Position numbers and translations under genes: made by a program
NCBI GenBank assembly: GCA_023391375.1
Contig: JAEWBB010000011.1
Span: forward strand, 124,001-188,000
Origin: Pseudomonadota bacterium
Lineage (GTDB): Bacteria; Pseudomonadota; Alphaproteobacteria; Sphingomonadales; Sphingomonadaceae
Length of the DNA: 64,000 nucleotides
Reading direction: 5' to 3'
Shown: positions 50,167 through 61,996 of the stretch, in pieces
Layout: every line of letters begins with the position of its first letter
Numbering within the stretch: the stretch's first letter is position 1
Notes under the pieces: model-generated
What the model was told of the DNA's origin: nothing
Database searches by the model: none
Seen by the model: the letters and a program-made list of their open reading frames with translations, nothing else

Positions 50167-52118
50167 CGCACGGCGCGGTAGACGTAGTGGTGCTGGGCAT
50201 CGCTGAGCGTCAGCGTCGGCGTTCCGTCCGCTTCCTTGCCGGGCACGAAAATCATGGTGCTGTCGATCTCGTCATGCGCCGCGAACAAGCTCTTGCCGCC
50301 GGGCGCCACCGCGTCGTCGAGCGCCAGGACGGGCGTTTGCCATGCGCCGAAATCGAACGTCACGCCTTCCTTTGCACGGATGACGCGGATATTTCCGAGG
50401 ACGGGATTGGCATAGGCTGGCGCCAGGGTGTCGCCTAATTCGCCGACGGGGTGGAGGTGGGCGCGGCGGTCGGCGACCTCCTGATCCTGCGCTGCCGCAT
50501 CGACTTCCAGCAACTTGGCCGCCAGCGGCTCCCCGCCGAAGAGCAACTCGAGGGCCCGGCGATTGAAGCGGCTGACCAGCGGCTTTCCCGCATCATTGTT
50601 GGTCAGGATCGCCGCGCCCATGCCTGTCCCGGGAAGCGCCATCCACTGGCTGTGATAGCCGTTCATGTCGCCGCCGTGCGAAAGGACATCGCGCTTGCCG
50701 GCGATCCGGATCATCAGGCCCATGCCGTAATAGCCGGTAGCCCCGAACTTCACGCCTTTCTGGCGACGGGCAAGCAATGCGGCGCGATCGACCCACTGCT
50801 TTCCGTTGGCCAGGCGGCCTTCGTTGAGCTCGTTGGCGACGAACAGCGCGACATCATGGACACTGCTGAGCGCGCCGCCGGTCGACCGGTAGGGCAGGAG
50901 GGTGGCGTTCACGCCCTGCGGCGCGAGGAACTGGCCGGCGACGGGGTCGGTCGAGTGCGCCTCGGCGAAATTGCCACGCTGGGTGCGGGGATCGCCGAAA
51001 TCGGTCTCCGTCATGCCGAGCGGCGCGAAGACCATCTCCTTCATCGCCCGGTTGTAGGCCGCCAGCGGCTCCATCTCGGGAAAGGCGACATGACCGGCCA
51101 GGATGCCCGCGGCCGCGGCGAGGGTGTTGCTGTACTGGTATCGTTCGCCGAAGCCGCTGGTCGGCTTCAGCCGCGCGAGCTCGTCGATGACCAGTTGGCT
51201 GCTGGCGTGCGGATCGACGAAGTATCCTTCGAAGTCGGCCCGCGGCAACCCGGTGCAGGCGCAGATCAAGTGACGCACGAGCAGCTTGTCCGACATCGCC
51301 GGATCGGCGAGGCGGAGTTGCGGCATGACTTCGCGCACGGGCTGGTCCCACCGCAGCCTTCCCTCACCAACCAAGCGGGCGAGCAGCAGTGTCGTCATGC
51401 CCTTGGTATTCGACGCGATCCCGAACCGGGTGTGGGCGTCGACCTTTTCCGGACGGCCCAGCTGGCGGATGCCGAACCCTTCCTCGTGGACGATCCGGCC
51501 GTTATCGATCAGCGCGATCGCGACGCCCGGGATGGCGAGCCGCTTCATGCCGTCCTCGACGAATTGGCGCATCGCGGCGATCCGGTCCGGCGTCCAGTGC
51601 GCGGGTGTTTTTCCGCTCCAGTCTTCGTCGACCCAGCCGGTCCGATGGATGCCGCGGATCAGGCCGCTCCAGTCCGCCTGGTATTTGTCGAACGGCGCAT
51701 TGTCGCTGCACAGCAGAAGCGCGACGGCGTCCTGGTTCTTGGCAAGGACGCCGCCGAACATGGTCTTTCCACTGCTCGGCGGGGTGTCGAAGTCGAAATT
51801 CGTCACCGCATCGAAGCCGAAGTCGGGGACGCCCACGCTCTGCGACTTGATCGGGAACGGGCAATCCTTGGCTCTGGAGGCAAGTGCCGTGATGGCCGCG
51901 CGCGGTTCGGCCTTGATGACGGGAACGGCAAAGATCGAGAGCTTCTGACCGGCGGGCGAAAAGCGGAGGACGTCGCCCTCCCGGCTCATCGTCCAGCCTG
52001 GGGGCAGCGCGGGGAAATCGGCGATACCGACACGCAAGGGTTCGCTGGCGGCACTCGGCGCATTCACTAACGCGGCGAGGGTGAGGATGGGGAAAAGCCG
52101 ACGCGACACATGCTGCAT
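50163..52118 (-). CDS. Secreted serine hydrolase, beta-lactamase/class C esterase family
   Basis: A 651-residue exported enzyme with N-terminal signal (MQHVSRRLFPILTLAALVNA, then PSAAS). After an N-terminal module of about 150 residues comes a beta-lactamase-related (PF00144) domain: nucleophile motif SNTK, YSN second motif (RYQYSNTLAAAAGIL), and HGGDMNGYH as the third (KTG/HGG-type) motif. A C-terminal domain of about 120 residues follows. Likely a peptidase or esterase in the periplasm rather than a true beta-lactamase. Its stop interlocks with that of the merR-like gene in a CTAG. Confidence 0.88.
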   Translation of the reverse strand: MQHVSRRLFPILTLAALVNAPSAASEPLRVGIADFPALPPGWTMSREGDVLRFSPAGQKLSIFAVPVIKAEPRAAITALASRAKDCPFPIKSQSVGVPDFGFDAVTNFDFDTPPSSGKTMFGGVLAKNQDAVALLLCSDNAPFDKYQADWSGLIRGIHRTGWVDEDWSGKTPAHWTPDRIAAMRQFVEDGMKRLAIPGVAIALIDNGRIVHEEGFGIRQLGRPEKVDAHTRFGIASNTKGMTTLLLARLVGEGRLRWDQPVREVMPQLRLADPAMSDKLLVRHLICACTGLPRADFEGYFVDPHASSQLVIDELARLKPTSGFGERYQYSNTLAAAAGILAGHVAFPEMEPLAAYNRAMKEMVFAPLGMTETDFGDPRTQRGNFAEAHSTDPVAGQFLAPQGVNATLLPYRSTGGALSSVHDVALFVANELNEGRLANGKQWVDRAALLARRQKGVKFGATGYYGMGLMIRIAGKRDVLSHGGDMNGYHSQWMALPGTGMGAAILTNNDAGKPLVSRFNRRALELLFGGEPLAAKLLEVDAAAQDQEVADRRAHLHPVGELGDTLAPAYANPVLGNIRVIRAKEGVTFDFGAWQTPVLALDDAVAPGGKSLFAAHDEIDSTMIFVPGKEADGTPTLTLSDAQHHYVYRAVR

Positions 52119-52149
52119 GCCAGGACGCTAATCCGTACTGCAATCCATG

Positions 52150-53505
52150 TTAAGCGGGAATCGACGCGCCTGCTTGGATCCACCGGTCGAATGCCGCGCG
52201 GGCCCGATCGGTGTAGAGTTTCTTGCGGTCGCCCTTCTTTACCTTGGGGCCGGTCAGCGGCGGCATCAGGCCGAAGTTGATGTTCATCGGCTGATACGTC
52301 TCGGCGTCGGCGCCCCCGGTGATGTGGCCGAGAAGCGCGCCCAGTGCCGTTTCGGGCGGGGGAGGGGCCAAGGGCTCGCCTTTGATCTCTGCTGCGGCAA
52401 AGCGGGCCGCAAGGAGGCCTACGGCCGCGCTTTCGACATAGCCTTCGCAGCCGGTGATCTGGCCGGCAAAGCGGATGTTGGGCTGGGCTTTCAGTCGCAA
52501 CTGCCCATCCAGCAGTTCGGGCGACCTGATGAAGCTGTTGCGGTGAATACCGCCGAGCCGCGCGAACTCGGCGTTCTCAAGGCCGGGGATCATCCGGAAA
52601 ATGCGCACTTGCTCGCCGTGCTTTAGCTTGGTCTGGAAACCTACCATGTTCCAAAGCGTGCCGAGCGCATTGTCCTGGCGAAGCTGCACGCAGGCGTAGG
52701 GCCAGCGCCCGTTGGGATGCTCCGGGGTCGCGCTGTGCGGATTGTCGAGGCCGACGCCCTTCATCGGGCCGTAGCGCAACGTCTCGACCCCGCGCTCGGC
52801 CATCACTTCCACCGGCATGCAGCCTTCGAAGTAGGGCGTATCTTTCTCCCACTCCTTGAACTCGGTCTTTTCGCCGGCATTGAGCTCGGCGACGAAGGCT
52901 TCGTACTGCTCCTTGGTCATCGGGCAGTTGATGTAATCCTTGCCACCCTTGTCCCAGCGTGCCGCCATCCAGGCGACGTCCATGTCGACGCTGTCGCGAT
53001 GCACGATCGGCGCGATGGCGTCGAAGAAGGCGAGCGCGTCGCTACCCGTCTTGCCTGCGATCGCGGAAGCGAGGCCGGGCGCGGTAAGCGGGCCCGTCGC
53101 GACGATCGTCAATCGCTCGGAGGGGAGTTTGTCGACCCGCTCTCGAACGATTTCGATGTTGGAGTGGGCGGCAAGACGTGCGGTGACTTCTGCGGCAAAG
53201 CCTTCCCGATCGACGGCCAGCGCCGACCCGGCGGGGACCCGGTGCTGATCCGCGCACGCCATGATCAGCGAACCGAGCTTACGCATTTCCTGGTGGATCA
53301 GGCCGACGGCGTTATTCTCGGCATCGTCCGAGCGGAAGCTGTTCGAGCAGACCATCTCGGCAAGCCGGTCGCTCTCGTGCGCGGGCGTCGTGTCGCCCCC
53401 GCCGCGCATTTCGCTGAGCCGAACCTTCAGGCCTGCTTCGGCGAGTTGCCAGGCGGCTTCCGATCCGGCGAGGCCGCCGCCGATAATGTGGACGTCGTGG
53501 GACAT
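52150..53505 (-). CDS. trmFO: Folate-dependent tRNA (uracil-54-C5)-methyltransferase TrmFO
   Basis: A 451-residue FAD and methylene-tetrahydrofolate enzyme that makes ribothymidine at position 54 of tRNA. The N-terminus VHIIGGGLAGSEAAWQLA is the FAD loop, and CSNSFRSDDAENNAVGL, TGPLTAPGLA, YINCPMTKEQYEAF and QITGCEGYVESAAVGLLA are family-specific. TrmFO replaces TrmA in alphaproteobacteria. Length is standard. Divergent from DUF488. Confidence 0.96.
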   Translation of the reverse strand: MSHDVHIIGGGLAGSEAAWQLAEAGLKVRLSEMRGGGDTTPAHESDRLAEMVCSNSFRSDDAENNAVGLIHQEMRKLGSLIMACADQHRVPAGSALAVDREGFAAEVTARLAAHSNIEIVRERVDKLPSERLTIVATGPLTAPGLASAIAGKTGSDALAFFDAIAPIVHRDSVDMDVAWMAARWDKGGKDYINCPMTKEQYEAFVAELNAGEKTEFKEWEKDTPYFEGCMPVEVMAERGVETLRYGPMKGVGLDNPHSATPEHPNGRWPYACVQLRQDNALGTLWNMVGFQTKLKHGEQVRIFRMIPGLENAEFARLGGIHRNSFIRSPELLDGQLRLKAQPNIRFAGQITGCEGYVESAAVGLLAARFAAAEIKGEPLAPPPPETALGALLGHITGGADAETYQPMNINFGLMPPLTGPKVKKGDRKKLYTDRARAAFDRWIQAGASIPA

Positions 53506-53540
53506 GGCGCGGCGGCTATAGCCTTCCTACATTGAAGTCC

Positions 53541-53972
53541 ATGAAGCTATTTACCATCGGATACGAAGGCGCGACGATGGACGAGTTCCTCGGCGCGCTG
53601 CGGGATGCGGGCGTGCTGCGCGTCATCGACGTGCGCGCACTACCGCTGTCGCGCCGGCCCGGGTTTTCCAAAACCCCCTTGCGCGCAGCGTTGGCCGAGG
53701 CTGGGATTGACTATGTTCACTTGAAGGCGCTCGGCACGCCCGCAGAAGGTCGGAGTGCCGCCAAACGCGGCGACCGCGAGACCCTCGAGCGAGTGTACGT
53801 TGAACAGTTGTCGCTACCCGAAGCGATGGTGGCGGGCGAGGAAATGAAGCGACTGGCGACTGAAAAGCCTTGCGCGCTGCTGTGCTTCGAACGCGATGCG
53901 GCCGATTGCCACCGCTCCCTGCTTTGGAAAGCGGTGGCAGCCGACGCAGAGGTGGTCGACCTGACGCCTTAG
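53541..53972 (+). CDS. DUF488 family protein
   Basis: A 143-residue protein with the full DUF488 pattern: KLFTIGYEGATMDEFLGAL, VIDVRALPLSRRPGFSK, YVHLKALGTP, and the C-terminal ALLCFERDAADCHRSLLW. Function not established for this family. The ATG was chosen over a TTG three codons upstream. Its stop overlaps that of the convergent host-attachment-family gene (TTAG). Confidence 0.9.
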   Translation: MKLFTIGYEGATMDEFLGALRDAGVLRVIDVRALPLSRRPGFSKTPLRAALAEAGIDYVHLKALGTPAEGRSAAKRGDRETLERVYVEQLSLPEAMVAGEEMKRLATEKPCALLCFERDAADCHRSLLWKAVAADAEVVDLTP

Positions 53973-54439
53973 ACGTCGGCCAATTCTTCCGCCTTGGTGC
54001 TGTTGACGATCAGCGCCTCGATGTCCGGGATGGGCCGCCCGGTCATCTCTTTCGGGATTTCACAGACAACGCGCTTTTCGGCTTCCTTGTGAAGCTTCTT
54101 TCGAAGTTCGCCGAGCGTCTTCGGCGGGGCAATGATGGCCAACTCGTCGAAGTCGTTTTCGAGCGCGCGCTTGTTGACCAGCTCCGCCGCGTTATGCGCC
54201 CAGCGATCTTCCTCAAGCTGCTTGAAGTCGGTCTCCTCGTAGGTCGAATGACCGTATCCGGCGGACTGCTGCACGGTGCCCGGCGCATCGGTCGCAAGAT
54301 CCCCGGCGCTGTGCGCGTCCTCGCGCTCGTCGTGCGCTTCGGTGCGCAGGTCGATCTGGTTCGCGTCGCCCTCGTTGCGGAAGAACAGGGTCTTGCGACC
54401 GTCCGTGACCAGGACGAGGGCGTTGTTGGCGAGGGGCAT
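53969..54439 (-). CDS. Host attachment protein family (PF10116-like)
   Basis: A 156-residue protein starting with NNALVLVTDGRKTLFFRNEG and ending DIEALIVNSTKAEE. This matches the COG5622/'protein required for attachment to host cells' family (Host_attach), which is widespread in alphaproteobacteria; the name comes from an Agrobacterium gene and the biochemical role is unclear. The middle part contains ERHKEAEK-like charged helices (KKLHKEAEKRVV) and RPIPDIEA. It is downstream of gyrA on the same strand. Confidence 0.82.
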   Translation of the reverse strand: MPLANNALVLVTDGRKTLFFRNEGDANQIDLRTEAHDEREDAHSAGDLATDAPGTVQQSAGYGHSTYEETDFKQLEEDRWAHNAAELVNKRALENDFDELAIIAPPKTLGELRKKLHKEAEKRVVCEIPKEMTGRPIPDIEALIVNSTKAEELADV

Positions 54440-54556
54440 GTAGGTCTCCTTGGTACTGAATACCCAAGGAACGCCCCGGGGAGCGTTGCGGTTGCCGCCG
54501 TTTGTCGCAGGAGAAGGGGTGCTGGTCAGGACCTCACCGCCCGACCCGAGCCCGCC

Positions 54557-57343
<2,787 letters not shown>

Positions 57344-57453
57344 GGGAGGTCCTGTCGTCGTCTAACGGTTCGATACGCGGGGAAAGTCCGGCGAATCCGC
57401 CGGCAGCCCCCATCCACTCCCTGCTAGAGCATCACGGCCACCTGCGCCACCCC

Positions 57454-57483
57454 CGCGCACACGCGCGTACACGTGCGCACGCG
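57454..57483. other. 30-base alternating purine-pyrimidine (Z-DNA-prone) tract upstream of gyrA
   Basis: From 57454 to 57483 every step is pyrimidine-purine: CG, CG, CA, CA, CG, CG, CG, TA, CA, CG, TG, CG, CA, CG, CG. Such tracts convert to Z-DNA under negative supercoiling. The tract lies about 110 bases before the gyrA start, in the gap shared with yaaA (whose stop lies at 57501). A regulatory role is inferred, not shown. Confidence 0.6.
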
Positions 57484-57500
57484 AGGATTTCGGCCCGTTG

Positions 57501-58253
57501 TCAGTCGCGGACGAACAGCGGGGCGTCGGGGACCGATCCTTCGGCATCGAACCGCCACCCGTCGCGATCGAAATCAGGGAGGGCCGCCGGGTCGGCGACA
57601 CGCTCGTCGCACACCCAGCGCGCCATGGCGCCGCGCGCCACCTTGGCGGTAAAGCTCTGGAACTGCAGGCCCTTGGCTGTGCGCACCTTGAAGTCGGGAG
57701 CGACGATGCGGAATTTCGCGGGCAGCTGGCCCTTCACGACCGCGAAATATTCGTTGGAGGCCAGGTTGAGGATGAGGTTGGAGCCTTCGGCGCGAACCTG
57801 CTTCGCCAGTTCCTTGGCGACCTTGTCGCCCCAATGATCGGTCAGCTTTCCGCCCTCGGGTGACCATCGCGTCCCCATCTCGAGCCGATAGGGCTTGATC
57901 TCGTCGAGCGGGCGAAGCAGCCCGTAGAGACCCGACAGGATGCGCAGATGGTCCTGTGCGTAGGCAATCGTTTCCGGATCCGCGCTGGCGGCGTCGAAGC
58001 CGCGATAGACGTCGCCGGCGAACCCGCGAATCGCCGGTCGCTTGGGGGCGCGGACGAAGCCGCGGAAGCGCTTGCGGTTCAGCGTCGCGAGGTCGTCCGA
58101 GATGTGCATCAGGGCGGCCAGGTCGTCGGCGGTCAGCTTGGCGGCAGCACGTGCGATCCTGCCGGCATCGACCAAGAAGCGCGGCCGGGTCGGCTCATCG
58201 GTAAAAGCGGACTCGAAATCGAGCGTCTTGGCGGGAGACAGGAGGATGATCAC
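57501..58253 (-). CDS. yaaA: Peroxide stress protein YaaA
   Basis: A 250-residue member of the UPF0246/YaaA family, which lowers intracellular free iron and limits DNA damage during H2O2 stress in E. coli. VIILLSPAKTLDFES opens the protein; FRGFVRAPKRPAIRGFAGDV, YRGFDA, LSGLYGLLRPLDEIKPYRLE and NLASNEYFAVV follow. The GTG start after CGAGG was chosen because the family begins at (M)xILLSPAK; 19 upstream codons were rejected. Convergence or co-transcription with gyrA is not evident; yaaA is upstream of it on the same strand. Confidence 0.94.
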   Translation of the reverse strand: MIILLSPAKTLDFESAFTDEPTRPRFLVDAGRIARAAAKLTADDLAALMHISDDLATLNRKRFRGFVRAPKRPAIRGFAGDVYRGFDAASADPETIAYAQDHLRILSGLYGLLRPLDEIKPYRLEMGTRWSPEGGKLTDHWGDKVAKELAKQVRAEGSNLILNLASNEYFAVVKGQLPAKFRIVAPDFKVRTAKGLQFQSFTAKVARGAMARWVCDERVADPAALPDFDRDGWRFDAEGSVPDAPLFVRD

Positions 58254-58438
58254 GCCGGCCTCGCTAGCGGCCAAGCTGAACGGGGTCAAAAACGGCAGTT
58301 CAAGGCGCATTCAGGGCGAGCCGTGCAAAGCCGCTGGCATCGCGTGCCGACCAAGCCTAGAGCGCGCACATCGATATTTGAGAGCGGTTCGATGCTTCCC
58401 GCGAAAGGGAAACGGGAGCCGCGTGGAGGAGAGTGCAA

Positions 58439-59677
58439 ATGCGACTGACCCTGACCGTTTCGGCGCTGGCCCTTGCCACTGCCGTGGCTTCGCCGGCCGC
58501 CGCCCAGACCGCGACGGCGGCTGCTGCGACCGAAGCGCCCGCCATGTGCCCGAGCGAACTCGGCAAGAAGGCGCGTGAAGCGCTGGCCGGCTACAACGAT
58601 GCCGTGACCGCCGGCGACGCCGCCAAGACCGCGTCCGCCAGGGCCGCGGCCGAAGCCGCGGTGAAGACCGACGCCGAGCGTTGCGTGCTGACCCAGATCA
58701 ACCTCAACGTCGCGGTGAAGGCCAGCGACAATGCCGGCATCGCCGCCGCGATCGACGCGCTGGCCGCCAACCCGACCTCGACCAAGTCGCAGGTCGCGCC
58801 GATGCTGCTCAACTCGGCCAAGATCAAGTTCAACCAGAAGGATTATGCCGGCGCGTCGGCCATGCTCGACCGCGTCGTCGCGGCCAACCCGACCGCCGGT
58901 GAAGCCTACATCCTGCTCGCCGAAAGCCGCTTCAAGACGGGTCGCCAGGCCGAGGCCCCGGCGCTCGCGCTGAAGGCAATCGCCGCCGAGAAGGCCGCCG
59001 GCCGCAAGGCGCCGGAAGCCTGGTACAAGCACGCCGTCGCGATGGCGTTCGATACCAAGAACCCGCAGTCGGTCGATCTCGCCCGCGAATGGGTCATGGC
59101 CTATCCGACCTCGACCAACTGGCGCGATGCGCTGCGCATTCTGGCGATGGACAGCAAGCTGCCGGAGAACGACCTGATTGACGTCTACCGCCTCCAAATG
59201 GCGACCAAGGCGATGGCCGGCACCGCCGACTATGCGCGCTTTGCCAACCTGTCGTCGAAGCTCGGTTATCCGGGCGAGACCGAGGCCGTCATCAAGGCCG
59301 GTATTGCCGCCAACGCACTCAGCGCGTCGAACTCGGAAGTCTCGTCGATGCTGAAGGTCGCGACCGGCAAGGTCGGCGCCGACAAGGCCGGCCTGGCCGC
59401 GGCCACCGCCAAGGCGATCGCGTCGGGCAATGCCAAGTCGGCGATGGCCCAGGGCGATGCGAACTATGGCTACGGCAATTATGCCGAGGCGGCCAAGGTC
59501 TACCGCGCGGTGGCGGGCATGAGCGGCGCGGACGTCGCGACCGCCAACCTGCGTCTTGGCATGGCGCTCGCCATGTCGGGCGACAAGGCCGGTGCCGAGA
59601 CCGCGCTCAAGGCCGTTACCGGGCCGAAGGCGTCGCTCGCCCAGTTCTGGCTGGCCTACGCCAACAGCCGCGCCTGA
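58439..59677 (+). CDS. Secreted helical-repeat (TPR-like) protein
   Basis: A 412-residue exported protein: signal MRLTLTVSALALATAVASPA, then AAQ. The mature part is very Ala-rich and built of short helical repeats with TPR-like spacing (KIKFNQKDYAGASAMLDRVV, AYILLAESRFKTGRQAEAPA, NYAEAAKVYRAVAGM, LRLGMALAMSGDKAGAETAL). Likely a periplasmic scaffold for protein-protein contacts; the partner is unknown. The ATG follows GGAGGAG. A strong terminator follows. Confidence 0.85.
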   Translation: MRLTLTVSALALATAVASPAAAQTATAAAATEAPAMCPSELGKKAREALAGYNDAVTAGDAAKTASARAAAEAAVKTDAERCVLTQINLNVAVKASDNAGIAAAIDALAANPTSTKSQVAPMLLNSAKIKFNQKDYAGASAMLDRVVAANPTAGEAYILLAESRFKTGRQAEAPALALKAIAAEKAAGRKAPEAWYKHAVAMAFDTKNPQSVDLAREWVMAYPTSTNWRDALRILAMDSKLPENDLIDVYRLQMATKAMAGTADYARFANLSSKLGYPGETEAVIKAGIAANALSASNSEVSSMLKVATGKVGADKAGLAAATAKAIASGNAKSAMAQGDANYGYGNYAEAAKVYRAVAGMSGADVATANLRLGMALAMSGDKAGAETALKAVTGPKASLAQFWLAYANSRA

Positions 59678-59700
59678 CGCGGACTGGTTAACGCGAAACG

Positions 59701-59731
59701 GGGGGCGTCGGGCGACCGGCGCCCCCTTTTT
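59701..59731 (+). terminator. Rho-independent terminator after the TPR-like gene
   Basis: GGGGGCGTCGG pairs with CCGGCGCCCCC around a GCGA loop (one mismatch), followed directly by TTTTT. A strong intrinsic terminator. Confidence 0.88.
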
Positions 59732-59852
59732 CGTGTCCGCCGGTGGGGGATCGGCCTTCCTGTCCCGTCATAGGACGGTTAACGTCATGGCACTGGCCGT
59801 AAGGGCGCCCCCATGCGCTTTGCGGGGATACGGCTATTGGAGACAGACAGGC

Positions 59853-61367
59853 GTGCGGTTCGATGACCGGATCAAGACGGTGCTTGAGCATCCGGTGGCG
59901 GGCGACCGCGACCGGGCGGTTCGTTGGCGCCAATTGATCGACCTCCTGTCAAAGGTCCGCGCCGACAGTGATCCGGCGCTGGTCGCCCGCGCGCTGGAAA
60001 TGGCGCTGGCCGACCGCGATACCGTCCCCGACGCCGTGCGCGCCGCGACCGCACGGTCGATCGCCGGACGACCCGTCGATGCGCGGCTGGTCGCCTTGTT
60101 CGCCGCCGACCGGCTCGACGTTGCCGCGCCGCTGCTCGCCGCGACGACGCTCGATGACGAAGGGCGGGCGCAAGTCGCCGCGGTCGCGAGCGAGGAAGTG
60201 CGCAGGCTGTTCTTCGCGCTTGACGGGGCGCCGCTTCCGCCGGCTCCCGAACCGCTCGAACTGACCGAGAAAGCCGACACCGCCGCGCCGTCCATCGGCG
60301 AAATGGTGGCACGGATCGAGCGGCGCCGGAAAGACGTCGAGCCAGAGGTTCCTGCGCCAACGGCCGTTCCTGTGGCCGGCCCGACCGTCGCGCCGGAAGC
60401 ACCGACTCTCTTTCGTTGGGAAAGCGATAGCGCCGGTGCGATTGCCTGGGTCGACGGCGCGCCGCGTGCCGCCCTGATCGGCCGCGTCCTGGCGGGGCAT
60501 CGCGGCGAAGCGCTGATGGCGGAGGAGAGCCGGGCATTGCTCAACCGCCGCGCCCCGTTCGTCGACGTCCCCATGATGCCGGCAGCGCCATTTACCGGGG
60601 AATGGCGCGTGAGCGGCGCGCCCGCCTTTTCGACCGGTGAGGGACGCTTCGTCGGCTATCGCGGGATTGCCCGCCGGATCGACCTTTCCCCCCCGAAGAA
60701 GGCGGGGCGCCGCAAGAAACGCGGAGACGACGCGGATTCGCTGCGTGAGCTGGTCCACGAGATCAAGACACCTCTCAACGCAATCATCGGCTTTGCCGAG
60801 ATCATTGACGGGCAGTTCCTGGGCCCGGCGCACCGCAATTACCGCCAGCGCGCCGCGGGCATCGTTTCGCAGGCCCGAACGCTGCTCGCCGCGGTCGAAG
60901 ATCTCGACTTGGCGGCGAAATTGCAGTCCCGCTCGACGGGGGCGGGGACGCAGTTCGCCGAGGCCTTTCCGCCCATTGCCAGCGAGATGACCGCGCTGGC
61001 CGGTGCGAAGGGCGTCGGCCTCGATTACCATGTCGACGACGGGAAAAAGAACTGCGCCCTCGAACCCGAGTTGGCCGAGCGCATGGTCCGCCGCTTCCTG
61101 ACAGCGGTGATCGACGCGGCGGTCGAGGGCGAAAAGCTGTCGGTCGACATCCGCTCGAAGGGCGCGAAATGTTCGATGGCGGTCAACCTTCCCGCCGTCC
61201 TCGTTCCGATCGCGGGCCCGCAATTCTTCGACGCGGACGCGACCGACGGGACGCCTGCCGGCGTGGTCTTCGCCTTCCGTCTCGTGCGTGGCCTCGCGCA
61301 AACCGTGGGCGGTGATGTGACCGTGGATAGAAGCGCGGTCACGCTCTTCCTCCCGGCCCAGCGCTGA
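59853..61367 (+). CDS. Sensor histidine kinase-like protein with degenerate ATPase domain
   Basis: A 504-residue, apparently cytoplasmic protein. An N-terminal helical region (about 1-130) of HEAT/DUF2336-like repeats (LVARALEMALADRDTVPDAV, LVALFAADRLDVAAPLLA) precedes a linker and a weak PAS-like segment. The dimerisation box LRELVHEIKTPLNAIIGFAE contains the phospho-acceptor His. In the C-terminal ATPase region the N box is poor (RFLTAVIDAAVEG lacks the Asn) and the G1 DxGxG motif is not found, so catalysis is doubtful. The GTG follows GGAGA. No response regulator is adjacent. Confidence 0.75.
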   Translation: MRFDDRIKTVLEHPVAGDRDRAVRWRQLIDLLSKVRADSDPALVARALEMALADRDTVPDAVRAATARSIAGRPVDARLVALFAADRLDVAAPLLAATTLDDEGRAQVAAVASEEVRRLFFALDGAPLPPAPEPLELTEKADTAAPSIGEMVARIERRRKDVEPEVPAPTAVPVAGPTVAPEAPTLFRWESDSAGAIAWVDGAPRAALIGRVLAGHRGEALMAEESRALLNRRAPFVDVPMMPAAPFTGEWRVSGAPAFSTGEGRFVGYRGIARRIDLSPPKKAGRRKKRGDDADSLRELVHEIKTPLNAIIGFAEIIDGQFLGPAHRNYRQRAAGIVSQARTLLAAVEDLDLAAKLQSRSTGAGTQFAEAFPPIASEMTALAGAKGVGLDYHVDDGKKNCALEPELAERMVRRFLTAVIDAAVEGEKLSVDIRSKGAKCSMAVNLPAVLVPIAGPQFFDADATDGTPAGVVFAFRLVRGLAQTVGGDVTVDRSAVTLFLPAQR

Positions 61368-61410
61368 GCGGGTTGCGAAGCTACCGCCACGACGGCTAAG
61401 CGCGGGCTTA

Positions 61411-61485
61411 GGGCCTGTAGCTCAACGGTAGAGCCAGCCGCTCATAACGGCCAGGTTGTAGGTTCGAATCCTGCCGGGCCCACCA
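61411..61485 (+). tRNA. tRNA with CAU anticodon (probably tRNA-Ile2, else tRNA-Met)
   Basis: A 75-base cloverleaf with acceptor GGGCCTG/CGGGCCC, anticodon loop CTCATAA (CAU) and TTCGAAT T-loop; the CCA end is encoded. The first anticodon-stem pair is an A-C mismatch and the D-loop is short. The genuine isoleucine or methionine identity depends on lysidine at C34 and cannot be settled from sequence alone; the acceptor end fits tRNA-Ile(CAU) better than initiator tRNA. Confidence 0.88.
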
Positions 61486-61570
61486 CAACACGACTTCGAT
61501 TTTTTGAACTGGTCGAGGGTCTCGCCTGAGAAGGTCGGGGGTCTCCCCGCCCAACCATCTCCCGGATGGT

Positions 61571-61647
<77 letters not shown>

Positions 61648-61695
61648 ACGCCGCCGCGCCTAGCAGCGACCGCGGGGCGAGGGAAGCGCCTGCGC

Positions 61696-61962
61696 TTAGT
61701 TAGAAGCGTTGGTGTCGACGACGACCTTGTTGTCGACCTTGTCGGCTTCGCGGTCGACGTCGTTGCCGATATCGTCGGCCACGTTCTCCGCGACGTTGCC
61801 GATGTCCGCGCCGATGTTCTGCGCGTCGGAAGCGGCATTGGCGGCGAGATCTTCGTTGTAGGCGACCTCGACACTGTCGTTGCCCTTGTCGGTCGTCACC
61901 TGGCAGGCGGCAGCGGCGAAGACCAACGGGATTGCGGCGAGGAGAGGAGCAAAACTACGCAT
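61696..61962 (-). CDS. Small lipoprotein, hypothetical
   Basis: An 88-residue protein with a lipoprotein signal (MRSFAPLLAAIPLVFAAAAC, lipobox AAAC). The mature part is acidic and Asn/Asp/Ala-rich with apparent short repeats (NIGADIGNVAENVADDIGND). No family recognised. It lies between tRNA-Pro and the M28 peptidase gene. Confidence 0.7.
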   Translation of the reverse strand: MRSFAPLLAAIPLVFAAAACQVTTDKGNDSVEVAYNEDLAANAASDAQNIGADIGNVAENVADDIGNDVDREADKVDNKVVVDTNASN

Positions 61963-61996
61963 TCGGCAAGCCTTTCAGCTTAAAGGGTTTTGCCCC

